From contig NZ_MKGR01000021.1 in the NCBI RefSeq assembly GCF_001908095.1, positions 1 to 64,000 of the forward strand: DNA of 64,000 nt, in the 5' to 3' direction. This document shows, one piece after another, positions 28,900 to 37,525 of this stretch (within the stretch, counting starts at the first letter, position 1; each line of letters begins with the position of its first letter). The notes under the pieces are model-generated. The model was not told where the DNA came from and searched no databases. It saw only the letters and a list, made by a program, of their open reading frames with translations. A program made the position numbers and the translations under genes. Source of the stretch: Xenorhabdus thuongxuanensis (GTDB taxonomy: Bacteria > Pseudomonadota > Gammaproteobacteria > Enterobacterales > Enterobacteriaceae).

Positions 28900-31335
28900 T
28901 TAATATTTACGCAAGTCGATGAATAATGGTGTTTTTCCACTATGTTTATTGTGGTGGAATTCAGTGCTTGAAGTGGAAGTAACGTCTAAATTCAGCAGGT
29001 TTCCTTCAATAACTTCGATAATTTTGGGATCTTTCAATAAGTTTTGGCGCACAGTGAGCGGATCGGCATGATCAACCAAGAGTTGAATGCTATCGACCCC
29101 ATCATTGTCATGATTGATGATCCATTGCACTGGTAATGCCAGTTGTTCAGACAAATCAGCAAGATTGAAAAAAATACTACCTACCCGTAACAGAGAGCCA
29201 TGGCGTTCCTTAAGTAGGAAACGTGGTGAAGTCAGACCACAAGAACAAGGTTGATTAATCCAGCAACCTAGATCCCCTAAATCGTAGCGTTGGACAGGTT
29301 GTGCCTCACGGTAGCGGGAAGTGAATACCAGACGACCCGTTTCACCCTCTGCCACAGGTTGATCATTCTCTATATTGAGAATTTCCAGCCATTGAGTATC
29401 AGCCATTAAATGGAAAACACCGTCCTCGCTGGCTGCACACGCATGACCCACTGGCCCAGCGTCGACTGAACCGTAAATTGTTGAACGTATCAGGGTGATA
29501 CCAAAGCTGGTCAGGAAGTTTCGTTGGTTTATATTGAGGTGTTCACCCCCCAGGAATAGCTTACGAATGCCGTCATATTGACGTAGTTTAGTTTCTTCAT
29601 TTAGAAATAGCCGATGTATCGTGCTTGGCATACCTACCAGCGTATTAATGCGTTGATGTACGATAAACTCAGCGATTTCCCTAAAGTCATTATCAGTAGG
29701 GCCACCCATTGGATATTGTGTCACTCCCAATTTATCCAGGATGGTGAAGAAGCTCATCATGCCTCCGTACAACTTCCCGCCATACAACAGGTTCATGACG
29801 CGATCGGTTGCAGGTTCAAGCCCTGAGGCAAATACGCCATCGGCTGCGGCCAGCATCTGCCTGTGGTAATCATGGTAGCTATAAGCCGCCAGCTTAGGCG
29901 TACCACTACTACCGCCACTGCGGAAAAACAGGCGAGCCTTATCGTTAGGAACTAACGTCTGAAAATCTGCCTTATTCATGATAGGCAGATTTTCTAATCC
30001 GCGTGGGCGTGATGGAGGCACATCAAGATGGGCGCAACCTGCCATTAAATCAGGCGCAAGGCTGACAGATACTCGTTTGGTAAGGCGTGATAGTGCGTAG
30101 ACTCCATCGTGTGGTTCACCATGATAGCCATCATGCATCTGTCCCGCAGGCGTGATACGGCTGACGCCCGCAGCAAACAGGGTATGACTCATTTCGGTGA
30201 TATGCTCTTGACGGGTAATCAACGCACAGCTTTGTAGATAGTTACGCCAAGGCAGCAAAATAGAACACAGATGCTTACGTGGAGCAGGGCGTATTTGCAA
30301 TGTGCGGAACAAAGGGGACGCCGCTAATTCCTCTTCGTGTCGCCATATCACTCGCCAGTCGTCGGCTTGCCATATTTCACCGCGTACCTGTGTAAACACA
30401 AAATCGAGTTGTTGGAAAGCCGTTTGAGTCGTAATTTCAGCGGATTCCTGAATGTCCGGTTTCAGGGCTGGGTGTAATCCGGCACGGCGTTGCAGCGCGG
30501 CTGCCATGCGTTGTCCAATATGTTGTAAAACTCCAGGATCATCGCTATCGACCAGCAAACATTGTGGGCTGGAACAGGCTTGTTGGTCATAACGACAGAT
30601 ATCATCAGCCAATGCATCCAATTGGGTATCATCGGCGGCGTCAGGACTTAACCAAGCAATACTGATACGATGCCCCCAATCTATCCAGCGGCAACCTGCG
30701 GGTAGTTGGGCACGAATGGATGTCAGGGAAGAATCGCTTCCCCAAGCAGAAACCGCATCAGCCTGACTGAACAGCTCTGGCAATTGCGTCACTGGCAACG
30801 GTAAGACTGCCACCCTAGCAGCTAAATTACCTGAAATATCATGGGCCAAAAATTCTGCCAGCAGTTGTGCACTAAAACCGTTATCGCTGCTGCTTGGACG
30901 TAACCAGTTAATATTACCCACCAGCAAACTCTCTATTACGGCCATAAAAGGCAGAAGTTCAGCATTGGAAGGCGTAATGTGGACGACCACGCCTAATGGC
31001 TTCCAGGTCTCATATCGGTTCTGGTTATAATCGAATCGACGCAGTGAAAAAGGGTTTTGCCCAAGTTCCCGCTCCAGTTTGGCCTTCAAGGCTTCACGTT
31101 GGCAAAAAGCGATAAGCGATCCCTTGGTTTGGGCATCAAACAATGGATGTTCGCCCAGATTGGCAAGATATTCGGCAAAACGTTGCGCGCAATCCAGTAC
31201 TTGCTCAGCAGTATGGGGGTGTGCCAGCAGATCAGGTAAACGCTCACGCAATTTCGCGATTTCTTGCCCTGCCAATTGCTCTGAAGACATCGGATTATTC
31301 ATGATTTTTACGGAAACGGTATTTACGGAGGACAT
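28900..31335 (-). CDS. LuxC-like acyl reductase fused to PaaK-like adenylating domain
   Basis: 811 residues. Residues ~1-430 are a LuxC-family acyl reductase (aldehyde-dehydrogenase fold): GVVVHITPSNAELLP near 115-128, NINWLRPSS near 141, and the active cysteine Cys254 in YDQQACSSPQC, the expected acyl-enzyme site. Residues ~440-811 are a PaaK-like adenylate-forming domain: P-loop FRSGGSSGTPKLA (~471-483), STIYGSVDAGPVG, QRYDLGDLG, and C-terminal GKTPLFIDLRKY. In bioluminescent bacteria LuxC is a separate ~480-aa protein, so this fusion is unusual. One nt separates it from the LuxE-like gene, whose 3' end supplies AAGAGA as RBS. By inference it activates and reduces a carboxylic acid to an aldehyde with NADPH. 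Confidence 0.85.
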   Translation of the reverse strand: MSSVNTVSVKIMNNPMSSEQLAGQEIAKLRERLPDLLAHPHTAEQVLDCAQRFAEYLANLGEHPLFDAQTKGSLIAFCQREALKAKLERELGQNPFSLRRFDYNQNRYETWKPLGVVVHITPSNAELLPFMAVIESLLVGNINWLRPSSSDNGFSAQLLAEFLAHDISGNLAARVAVLPLPVTQLPELFSQADAVSAWGSDSSLTSIRAQLPAGCRWIDWGHRISIAWLSPDAADDTQLDALADDICRYDQQACSSPQCLLVDSDDPGVLQHIGQRMAAALQRRAGLHPALKPDIQESAEITTQTAFQQLDFVFTQVRGEIWQADDWRVIWRHEEELAASPLFRTLQIRPAPRKHLCSILLPWRNYLQSCALITRQEHITEMSHTLFAAGVSRITPAGQMHDGYHGEPHDGVYALSRLTKRVSVSLAPDLMAGCAHLDVPPSRPRGLENLPIMNKADFQTLVPNDKARLFFRSGGSSGTPKLAAYSYHDYHRQMLAAADGVFASGLEPATDRVMNLLYGGKLYGGMMSFFTILDKLGVTQYPMGGPTDNDFREIAEFIVHQRINTLVGMPSTIHRLFLNEETKLRQYDGIRKLFLGGEHLNINQRNFLTSFGITLIRSTIYGSVDAGPVGHACAASEDGVFHLMADTQWLEILNIENDQPVAEGETGRLVFTSRYREAQPVQRYDLGDLGCWINQPCSCGLTSPRFLLKERHGSLLRVGSIFFNLADLSEQLALPVQWIINHDNDGVDSIQLLVDHADPLTVRQNLLKDPKIIEVIEGNLLNLDVTSTSSTEFHHNKHSGKTPLFIDLRKY

Positions 31336-31336
31336 A

Positions 31337-32479
31337 TCAAGATCTCTTAATCAATTCTGAAGCGGCAATCGCACAACTACGGCTTTTGCTAGTGCCAGCG
31401 CGGCCAAGCAGTTCAAACCAATCTGTTTCAAGTTCACAACCACAGCTTTCACCGCAATGCAGCACAGCCAGGTCGCTTGTAACGATGCTGTGGGCTGGGC
31501 AGGAAGTGATATAAGGTGATATAAGATGTAGAAATCCTGGTTCCCCATAAGGTTGGCAGGTTAAATTTTGGGTGTGGCGTACATAAGCACGGGCATAGAC
31601 CGGAACATGGAAATTATGGTGAGAACATTCAACATAAGGGACTGGGTGTTCAACGGAACCATAACCATCACGACAGCGAATATCAGGGATACCCAATTGC
31701 TCGGTTATCCGTTGATACAGTTCTTTTTTAGGAATGGATTTATCGGCATGTGTTTTCCAGCCTCCACCGAGGAAAACCAGCGACTCAGGATGTAATTTTA
31801 GTGTCGGCAGCCCCATCTGCTCCATTCTTTGCAGGGTGAACCACAAAAAGGCAGGAAAACCGAAAATCCGCACTGGCAATCCTTCTTGGGCAAATTGCTG
31901 GAGTGCCGTAATAGTACCGAAGGGATCGAATTCATTACCTTGTCCGTTATGGCGCAAAGCATAATAAGCCCGATTTACCGGAGCATATTTACACAGGAAT
32001 TGATCGGTGTAGGCTGTACCCAGAGTGACGGCACCAGCGGGTTCGTAGCTAAGTAGTAGGTAGTTACAGGGTTGATCAGGGATATTCCAGCCATAATAGT
32101 CAAAAATACAGTCCACCATATGCTGGGCAGCCGCAATACTTACAGCGTCATAGCGCATACGGCTTTTTTGTCCGGTGGTTCCAGAGGAAGTCAGTTCCAG
32201 CGCATCGTGTGCACTGTCACTGAGTATTAGGTTACGTTTGAAATAATTGGCAAATAACAAAGGCAGATTTGACCAATCATCCAGTGTCATTAGCGCCTGT
32301 TTATCCAAGCCATGATCTGCCAGCCACTGCTTGTAACCAGGGGTATGTTCACAGTGATATAGCGTCAGTTCACACATGGCGTTATTAAATAATGCATCAT
32401 ATTCGGTACAAGCACGGTAAGGATGTGTGATAGCACACAGTGCCTTGACGTGAGGTAAGTTTTGCATATCAGTACTCAT
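31337..32479 (-). CDS. LuxE-like acyl-protein synthetase
   Basis: 380 residues, the size of LuxE. Adenylate-forming P-loop ELTSSGTTGQKSRMRYD near 95-110; DGYGSVEHPVPYVEC near 270; C-terminal GRAGTSKSRSCAIAASEL, whose Cys369 matches the position of the acyl-accepting cysteine of LuxE. In the bioluminescent fatty acid reductase LuxE activates a fatty acid as acyl-AMP, takes it onto this cysteine and passes it to LuxC. Here no luxA, luxB or luxD is present. First gene of the four-gene operon; the start may be 32479 or the ATG at 32467. Confidence 0.85.
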   Translation of the reverse strand: MSTDMQNLPHVKALCAITHPYRACTEYDALFNNAMCELTLYHCEHTPGYKQWLADHGLDKQALMTLDDWSNLPLLFANYFKRNLILSDSAHDALELTSSGTTGQKSRMRYDAVSIAAAQHMVDCIFDYYGWNIPDQPCNYLLLSYEPAGAVTLGTAYTDQFLCKYAPVNRAYYALRHNGQGNEFDPFGTITALQQFAQEGLPVRIFGFPAFLWFTLQRMEQMGLPTLKLHPESLVFLGGGWKTHADKSIPKKELYQRITEQLGIPDIRCRDGYGSVEHPVPYVECSHHNFHVPVYARAYVRHTQNLTCQPYGEPGFLHLISPYITSCPAHSIVTSDLAVLHCGESCGCELETDWFELLGRAGTSKSRSCAIAASELIKRS

Positions 32480-32769
32480 TCTTCAGTAACAGCTACAAAT
32501 AATCATTAATTAAAATTCATTAATTAATTTTTTATTCTTAGGTTGGGTGTAATCATTTTTGATAGCCTAAATATATTAATTATTGTAATTAATTGTGTGT
32601 CTATTTTAATTTAATATTTTGGCGTTGTTGGAGGATATTACATTGGGTCTGACAGCGGTAATTTTTTGAAAAACAGCGATGTTAAGGATGGTGATAGATG
32701 TTTTTTACCGTCTTGTAGTTAATGTCAGCCCTGTGTTTGCGGAGCGCATTATTTCAAACCAAATGATAA
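32480..32769. other. Region upstream of the lux-like operon
   Basis: 290 bp, very AT-rich near the operon start (repeated TTAATTAA-type sequence at 32504-32600). Should contain the operon promoter. No gene recognised. Confidence 0.5.
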
Positions 32770-33003
32770 CAATCAAACTATTTTTCTAATGTTTTTTCTT
32801 TAGCGCAATCATTATTTGATATGCCATTTTATTATTATGCGACAGGTTGGGATACCGCGGTTGCTGGTGGTGGTATCATCGGTGGTATTTTGCTTGATCG
32901 AGCAGGTGCAATATCCTTTGCGTGGGTAGTGATGGTTCTCCTCATTATCTCTTTGTTGAGCACGGTCTTCGCCATGAACAATTCATTGCAGCGTAAGATC
33001 TAA
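32770..33003 (+). pseudogene. Remnant of an MFS transporter (C-terminal end only)
   Basis: An open frame of ~77 codons ends at 33003. From FSLAQSLFDM onward it reads like the last two membrane helices of a major facilitator: TAVAGGGIIGGILLDRAGAISFAWVVMVLL, the helix 11 - loop - helix 12 pattern with GGILLDRAG. Nothing upstream encodes the missing ~330 residues, and no good RBS precedes the internal ATG at 32821. Most likely the tail of a deleted exporter gene. Its position next to the lux-like operon could mean a lost exporter, but it is oppositely oriented. Confidence 0.65.
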
Positions 33004-33016
33004 TTTAGAGAACGGG

Positions 33017-33068
33017 AGGCGTTTTACAACTATTACAGACCACGGATGGCTTGGAAGGTAAAACGCCT
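33017..33068. repeat. 11-bp perfect inverted repeat
   Basis: AGGCGTTTTAC (33017-33027) and GTAAAACGCCT (33058-33068) flank a 30-bp loop between the MFS remnant and yhiN. It could be a terminator or a trace of a small mobile element; no T-run follows either side. Confidence 0.5.
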
Positions 33069-33098
33069 TATGGGACTCTTGTCGAGAAAATGGGTTCG

Positions 33099-34313
33099 TT
33101 ACAGGTAAACTCTATTGTCTCTGCACAACACCAAAGCCTGCGCACAAGCCCATGCTGAACTCCATGCCCACTGGAAGTTATACCCACCAAGCCAACCGGT
33201 TACATCAACCACTTCACCAATAAAATACAATCCCTTCACTTTATGGGCTTCCATCGTTTTTGACGACAATTCATGAGTATCTACTCCGCCAAGAGTCACT
33301 TCCGCCGTGCGATAACCTTCCGTACCATTTGGTTGCACCTGCCAGCATTGCAGGGTTGTGATCAGCACTTTTTGTTGTGTGGAATTAAGTTGTTTCAGGG
33401 ACAGTTCTGGCAATTGTCCAAGAGACTGTAAACATTCCACCAGACGTTTGGGCAATAATTTAGCCAGTGTGTTTTTCAAACTCTGATTGGGATGAGATTC
33501 CCGCTCCTGATCCAGAAAATTATCGAAATCTATGTCAGGAAGTAAGTTAATACTCACATACTCACCAGGCTGCCAATAGCTGGAGATCTGCAAGATAGCT
33601 GGGCCAGAAAGGCCGCGATGGGTGAACAAAATATTTTCTTTGAATACGGTGCCATCTTTTGCGGTTACGACAGAAGGAACCGAAACACCGGAAAGGGTTT
33701 GAAGTTGTTCCAGTAGCGGTTTATGCAGGGTAAAGGGAACTAATGCTGCACGTGTAGGTAGGATGTTGAGTCCGAATTGTTCCGCGATACGGTAACCTAA
33801 AGGAGAGGCTCCTAAGCCAGGCATGGACAAACCACCGGATGCCACAACAAGTGAATATGCACTTACTTTTATTCCTGCTGCTGTAATGATAAATCCCTGC
33901 TCTTTCTTCTCGACATGAGTAACTTCACTACGCAATCGAATCGTTACTTGTCCTATTTCGCACTCTTTCAAAAGCAGGTCTATGATTTGTTGCGCTGAGT
34001 CGTCGCAGAAAAGCTGTCCCAATGTTTTTTCGTGGTAAGGAATACTATAGCGCTGTACAAGATCAATAAAATCCCACTGGGTATAGCGAGCTAGTGCTGA
34101 CTTACAAAAATGGGGATTGGCAGAAAGGTATGCTGCCGGTTCGGTATATATGTTGGTGAAATTGCAGCGCCCTCCACCGGACATTAAAATCTTGCGGCCT
34201 GTTTTTTTGCCATTATCCAGTACCAGAACGTTTAATCCTGCTTGTCCTGCTTGTGCAGCACAGAATAAGCCAGCAGCGCCAGCACCAATAATAACTACAT
34301 CAAATTTTTCCAT
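33099..34313 (-). CDS. yhiN: HI0933-family flavoprotein YhiN
   Basis: 404 residues (E. coli YhiN 400). FAD-binding Rossmann motif VIIGAGAAGLFCAAQAG at the N-terminus and GRKILMSGGGRCNFTN, typical of the HI0933/BaiN family. The C-terminus has YFIGEVVDVTGWLGGYNFQWAWSSAWACAQ. A related family member hydrolyses or reduces bile-acid or similar double bonds; the E. coli protein has no firm physiological role. Divergent from pitA as in E. coli. Confidence 0.93.
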   Translation of the reverse strand: MEKFDVVIIGAGAAGLFCAAQAGQAGLNVLVLDNGKKTGRKILMSGGGRCNFTNIYTEPAAYLSANPHFCKSALARYTQWDFIDLVQRYSIPYHEKTLGQLFCDDSAQQIIDLLLKECEIGQVTIRLRSEVTHVEKKEQGFIITAAGIKVSAYSLVVASGGLSMPGLGASPLGYRIAEQFGLNILPTRAALVPFTLHKPLLEQLQTLSGVSVPSVVTAKDGTVFKENILFTHRGLSGPAILQISSYWQPGEYVSINLLPDIDFDNFLDQERESHPNQSLKNTLAKLLPKRLVECLQSLGQLPELSLKQLNSTQQKVLITTLQCWQVQPNGTEGYRTAEVTLGGVDTHELSSKTMEAHKVKGLYFIGEVVDVTGWLGGYNFQWAWSSAWACAQALVLCRDNRVYL

Positions 34314-34612
34314 TCATCTGTCTCTTTTGGCCGATTTATTTGTAGGAATTCACTGCATTGTGGGGGTTCTGTTCACGAACTACGGAGAAAAATAGGCATT
34401 TGGGTTTAACTTTCTGCTATAAAAAATTATTTTCTATCAAAAAAATATCAAGACATTAAAATTAAATAACTATTTGATATATTTAGTAAATGCAAGATTT
34501 TTTATGTCATTTGACCATGATTAAATCAAAAAAAGGTCATATTTCTCTTTTCCCGCTACCATTTGTCACTGATAATGCGCGCGTTCATGTCCTACTAACT
34601 GGCTTAACGTTT

Positions 34613-36103
34613 ATGCTACATCTGTTTACTGGCCTGGAATTTTATACCGGCCTTATGTTAGTGCTTGCTCTGTTGTTTGTGCTTTTCTATGAAGCCATCA
34701 ATGGGTTTCATGATACCGCAAATGCAGTAGCAACTGTTATTTATACCCGGGCAATGCGTTCACAGCTTGCTGTTGTGATGGCAGGGGTTTTTAACTTTTT
34801 GGGTGTTCTCCTTGGTGGATTAAGTGTCGCTTATGCGATTGTGCATCTACTACCGACGGATCTTCTGCTAAATGTCAGTTCAGCTCACGGTTTGGCTATG
34901 GTTTTTTCCATGCTGCTGGCGGCTATCATCTGGAATTTAGGTACGTGGTATTTCGGCATTCCTGCATCCAGTTCCCATACGTTGATTGGTTCTATTATCG
35001 GCATCGGCCTGACTAATGCGATAGTGACCAGTTCTTCAGTGGTTGATGCGTTGAATATTCCGAAGATGATACAGATTTTCATGTCATTGATTCTGTCTCC
35101 TCTTGTTGGCCTGATCATCGCCGGAGCGATGGTGTTTTTATTGCGTCGCTATTGGAGTGGTACAAAAAAACGTCGTCGTATCCATATGACGCCTGTTGAG
35201 CGTGAAAAACAGGATGGTAAACGTAAACCCCCATTCTGGACACGTACTGCTCTGATCCTCTCTGCTGTTGGTGTGAGTTTCTCCCACGGAGCGAATGATG
35301 GTCAGAAAGGTATCGGTTTGATTATGCTGGTTCTGATTGGCGTTGCGCCTGCGGGATTTGTCGTCAATATGAATTCAACCAGTTATGATATAGCTCGCAC
35401 TCGTGATGCCGTTGTCCACTTGCAGCAGTATTATGGGCAGCATGCTCCAGCGTTAACTCATGCGATTGAACTGAGTCCAGCCGCTCCTGCTGTTGAAGAT
35501 CAGCTAGATATGACGTTCCATTGTGATAGCTCACGCGCGTTGGTGGTGTTGAACAAGGCTGAAAGTATGTTGGCGAGTATTCATAATTTCAATGAATTAA
35601 CGCCGGATCAACGTAACAGTATGCGCCGTATGTTGATGTGCGTCGCTGATACGGCCAACTCTGTGGCTAAACTGCCAGAAACCAGTCTTGAAGATGCACG
35701 TTTCCTGAATAAGCTGCGTAAAGATCTGCTAAGTACGGTGGAATATGCGCCATTATGGATCATTGTTGCAGTGGCTCTTGCTCTGTCTTTGGGCACAATG
35801 GTTGGCTGGAAACGTGTTGCTGTGACTATCGGTGAGAAGATTGGCAAAAAAGGCATGACTTATGCCCAAGGTGTTTCTGCGCAGGTGACTGCTGCGGTTT
35901 CTATTGGTGTTGCCAGCTATACGGGTATGCCAGTATCCACAACACAAGTACTTTCTTCTGCGGTAGCGGGGACGATGCTGGTTGATGGTGGTGGTGTGCA
36001 AAGCAAGACCATCAAGAATATCATGTTGGCATGGGTTTTGACGTTGCCGATTTCCATTGCATTGTCAGGCTTACTGTATTGGTTCGCCCTTAAACTGATC
36101 TAA
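34613..36103 (+). CDS. pitA: Low-affinity phosphate transporter PitA
   Basis: 496 residues from the ATG at 34613 (E. coli 499, MLHLFxGL start). Proton-coupled metal-phosphate symporter of the inner membrane with ~10 helices and a long central cytoplasmic loop (~210-390). Inverted-repeat signatures seen: [12 protein letters not shown] near 30 and [10 protein letters not shown] near 225; [10 protein letters not shown] near 120, and [10 protein letters not shown] in the second repeat, where the E. coli protein has His in place of Gln. The frame is open 123 nt further upstream, but that extension is not family-like. Confidence 0.93.
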   Translation: MLHLFTGLEFYTGLMLVLALLFVLFYEAINGFHDTANAVATVIYTRAMRSQLAVVMAGVFNFLGVLLGGLSVAYAIVHLLPTDLLLNVSSAHGLAMVFSMLLAAIIWNLGTWYFGIPASSSHTLIGSIIGIGLTNAIVTSSSVVDALNIPKMIQIFMSLILSPLVGLIIAGAMVFLLRRYWSGTKKRRRIHMTPVEREKQDGKRKPPFWTRTALILSAVGVSFSHGANDGQKGIGLIMLVLIGVAPAGFVVNMNSTSYDIARTRDAVVHLQQYYGQHAPALTHAIELSPAAPAVEDQLDMTFHCDSSRALVVLNKAESMLASIHNFNELTPDQRNSMRRMLMCVADTANSVAKLPETSLEDARFLNKLRKDLLSTVEYAPLWIIVAVALALSLGTMVGWKRVAVTIGEKIGKKGMTYAQGVSAQVTAAVSIGVASYTGMPVSTTQVLSSAVAGTMLVDGGGVQSKTIKNIMLAWVLTLPISIALSGLLYWFALKLI

Positions 36104-36114
36104 TGACCTTTTAG

Positions 36115-36156
36115 AAAAAAGGTTGGCTGCTCGTCATTGCAAGCCAACCTTTTTTA
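36115..36156. terminator. Bidirectional terminator pitA / uspB
   Basis: AAAAAAGGTTGGCT pairs with AGCCAACCTTTTTT around a 13-nt loop, followed by TTATTTTTTT. Lies between the convergent ends of pitA and uspB. Confidence 0.9.
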
Positions 36157-36166
36157 TTTTTTTAAT

Positions 36167-36496
36167 TCAGATCACCATCGCTATCAGGCATAGCAGGACA
36201 ACGCCACATAGCACTTCCGTCAAAATAAATTGTTTCCTCATTCTTTCGCACAACAAGACGACATCAGGATCGTGATGGTTGATGTAACTTTGTGAATTGA
36301 TATAACGCACGAGCCGAATCTGTTTATTGAATTGACCATTAGCTTTAAAAAAACCATTCCCATCAACGGATTGATACAGCAGAGGGTCTGACTCGCGTAA
36401 AATTGACAAAAGTGCACGGAGCGAAGAAAAGTAGCGAATCATATTAATAATGCAGATAAGGCAAACCGCCCAAAATAGTGCAGTGGTATTGAACAT
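36167..36496 (-). CDS. uspB: Universal stress protein B
   Basis: 109 residues from the ATG at 36496 (AGGAGGGGGGAAGT upstream; E. coli UspB 111). Small inner-membrane protein with a helix at each end (~5-20 and ~88-108). The central [26 protein letters not shown] is strongly conserved. In E. coli it is sigma-S dependent and needed for ethanol resistance. Lies divergent from uspA, the usual arrangement. Confidence 0.94.
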   Translation of the reverse strand: MFNTTALFWAVCLICIINMIRYFSSLRALLSILRESDPLLYQSVDGNGFFKANGQFNKQIRLVRYINSQSYINHHDPDVVLLCERMRKQFILTEVLCGVVLLCLIAMVI

Positions 36497-36835
36497 ACTT
36501 CCCCCCTCCTGATCGCGGTAGCAAACGTTGCTAGTCAAAGAAGAAACCAATAGGAAACGTTTTTATTTGAATAATAACTATATTAAATCTTAGTTAAAAA
36601 TACAGTGCTCAGCAGGTATTATCGTAGGGCATATAATCCGCTCTTGTGACAGGTTTGTTAGAAATATTGTTTTTTCTGAGGCAGGCTCACTGTTTTCAGT
36701 GAGTTAAGAAGGTAAAACAATAAGTTGTGATCAAAACAACACTCAAAAGACACATTGAGCGGTTATAGTATGAACATCGAATCATGGCGTTTAATGTTGC
36801 CAGTCCATTTAATCGACGTTATGGAAGGAGTTCTT
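36497..36835. other. Divergent promoter region uspB / uspA
   Basis: 339 bp between the uspB and uspA starts, carrying both promoters; no gene. A weak frame reading into uspA from 36755 lacks family similarity and is taken as leader sequence. Confidence 0.6.
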
Positions 36836-37267
36836 ATGGCTTACAAACATATTCTTGTTGCGGTTGATTTATCTCCAGAAAGTCAGATTTTGGTGGAAAA
36901 AGCTGTATCATTGGCGAAACCGTACAATGCCAAAATTTCCCTGATCCATGTTGATGTCAACTATTCTGATCTTTATACCGGCCTGATTGACGTAAACCTT
37001 GGCGATATGCAGGAGCGTATTGCAGATGAAACCCGTAATTCCCTGAAAGAACTCTCTGCTAGTGCAGATTATCCCGTTCAGGAAACGTTGAGTGGCAGCG
37101 GTGATTTGGGGCAAGTTCTTGTGGATGCGATTAAACAATACGATATGGATCTGGTTGTATGTGGTCACCATCAAGACTTTTGGAGTAAGTTGATGTCTTC
37201 AGCTCGCCAGCTTATTAACACCGTTCATGTTGATATGTTGATTGTACCTTTGCGTGATGAAGAATAA
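36836..37267 (+). CDS. uspA: Universal stress protein A
   Basis: 143 residues (E. coli 144). Cytoplasmic dimeric UspA, induced by growth arrest in relatives. [14 protein letters not shown] at the start and IDLLVxGHH-type [12 protein letters not shown] near 105; like E. coli UspA it lacks the ATP-binding GxxGx9G signature in full. ATG has AAGGAG 8 nt upstream. Terminated by the hairpin at 37292. Confidence 0.96.
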   Translation: MAYKHILVAVDLSPESQILVEKAVSLAKPYNAKISLIHVDVNYSDLYTGLIDVNLGDMQERIADETRNSLKELSASADYPVQETLSGSGDLGQVLVDAIKQYDMDLVVCGHHQDFWSKLMSSARQLINTVHVDMLIVPLRDEE

Positions 37268-37291
37268 TCTTCGGTTGATATTTTATTCCGT

Positions 37292-37323
37292 AAAATCGCC
37301 TGCTTATGCAGGCGATTTTTTTA
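37292..37323 (+). terminator. uspA terminator
   Basis: AAAATCGCCTGC-TTAT-GCAGGCGATTTTTTT, perfect 12-bp stem with T-run, ~25 nt after uspA. Confidence 0.93.
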
Positions 37324-37525
37324 TCCCCAAAAAAGATAATGAAACTGGTTTAGAAATTGTCAAAGTTATTTTTGAGAAAATATCTAAAAAATAGTTGTTG
37401 AAATTTAAGCATAGAACAGTGCTATATTCAGAAAGCAAACCGTAATTACCTCACATTTTCGACAAAAAAATAATATGGAAAATGGCAGGGGGTCATCACA
37501 TCTGAATGACAAAAAGGAAGCCCAA

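Noticed and set aside
26699-32479. Bioluminescence (lux) operon
   Set aside because: LuxC- and LuxE-like domains are present, but no luciferase genes luxA/luxB and no luxD; the LuxC domain is fused to a PaaK-like module not found in luxCDABE.
34490-34612. 41-residue N-terminal extension of PitA
   Set aside because: Start at 34613 matches the E. coli N-terminus; the extension shows no conservation, though the RBS of the internal start is weak.
36755-36835. N-terminal extension of UspA
   Set aside because: The 27 extra residues are not family-like and a strong AAGGAG precedes the internal ATG at 36836.
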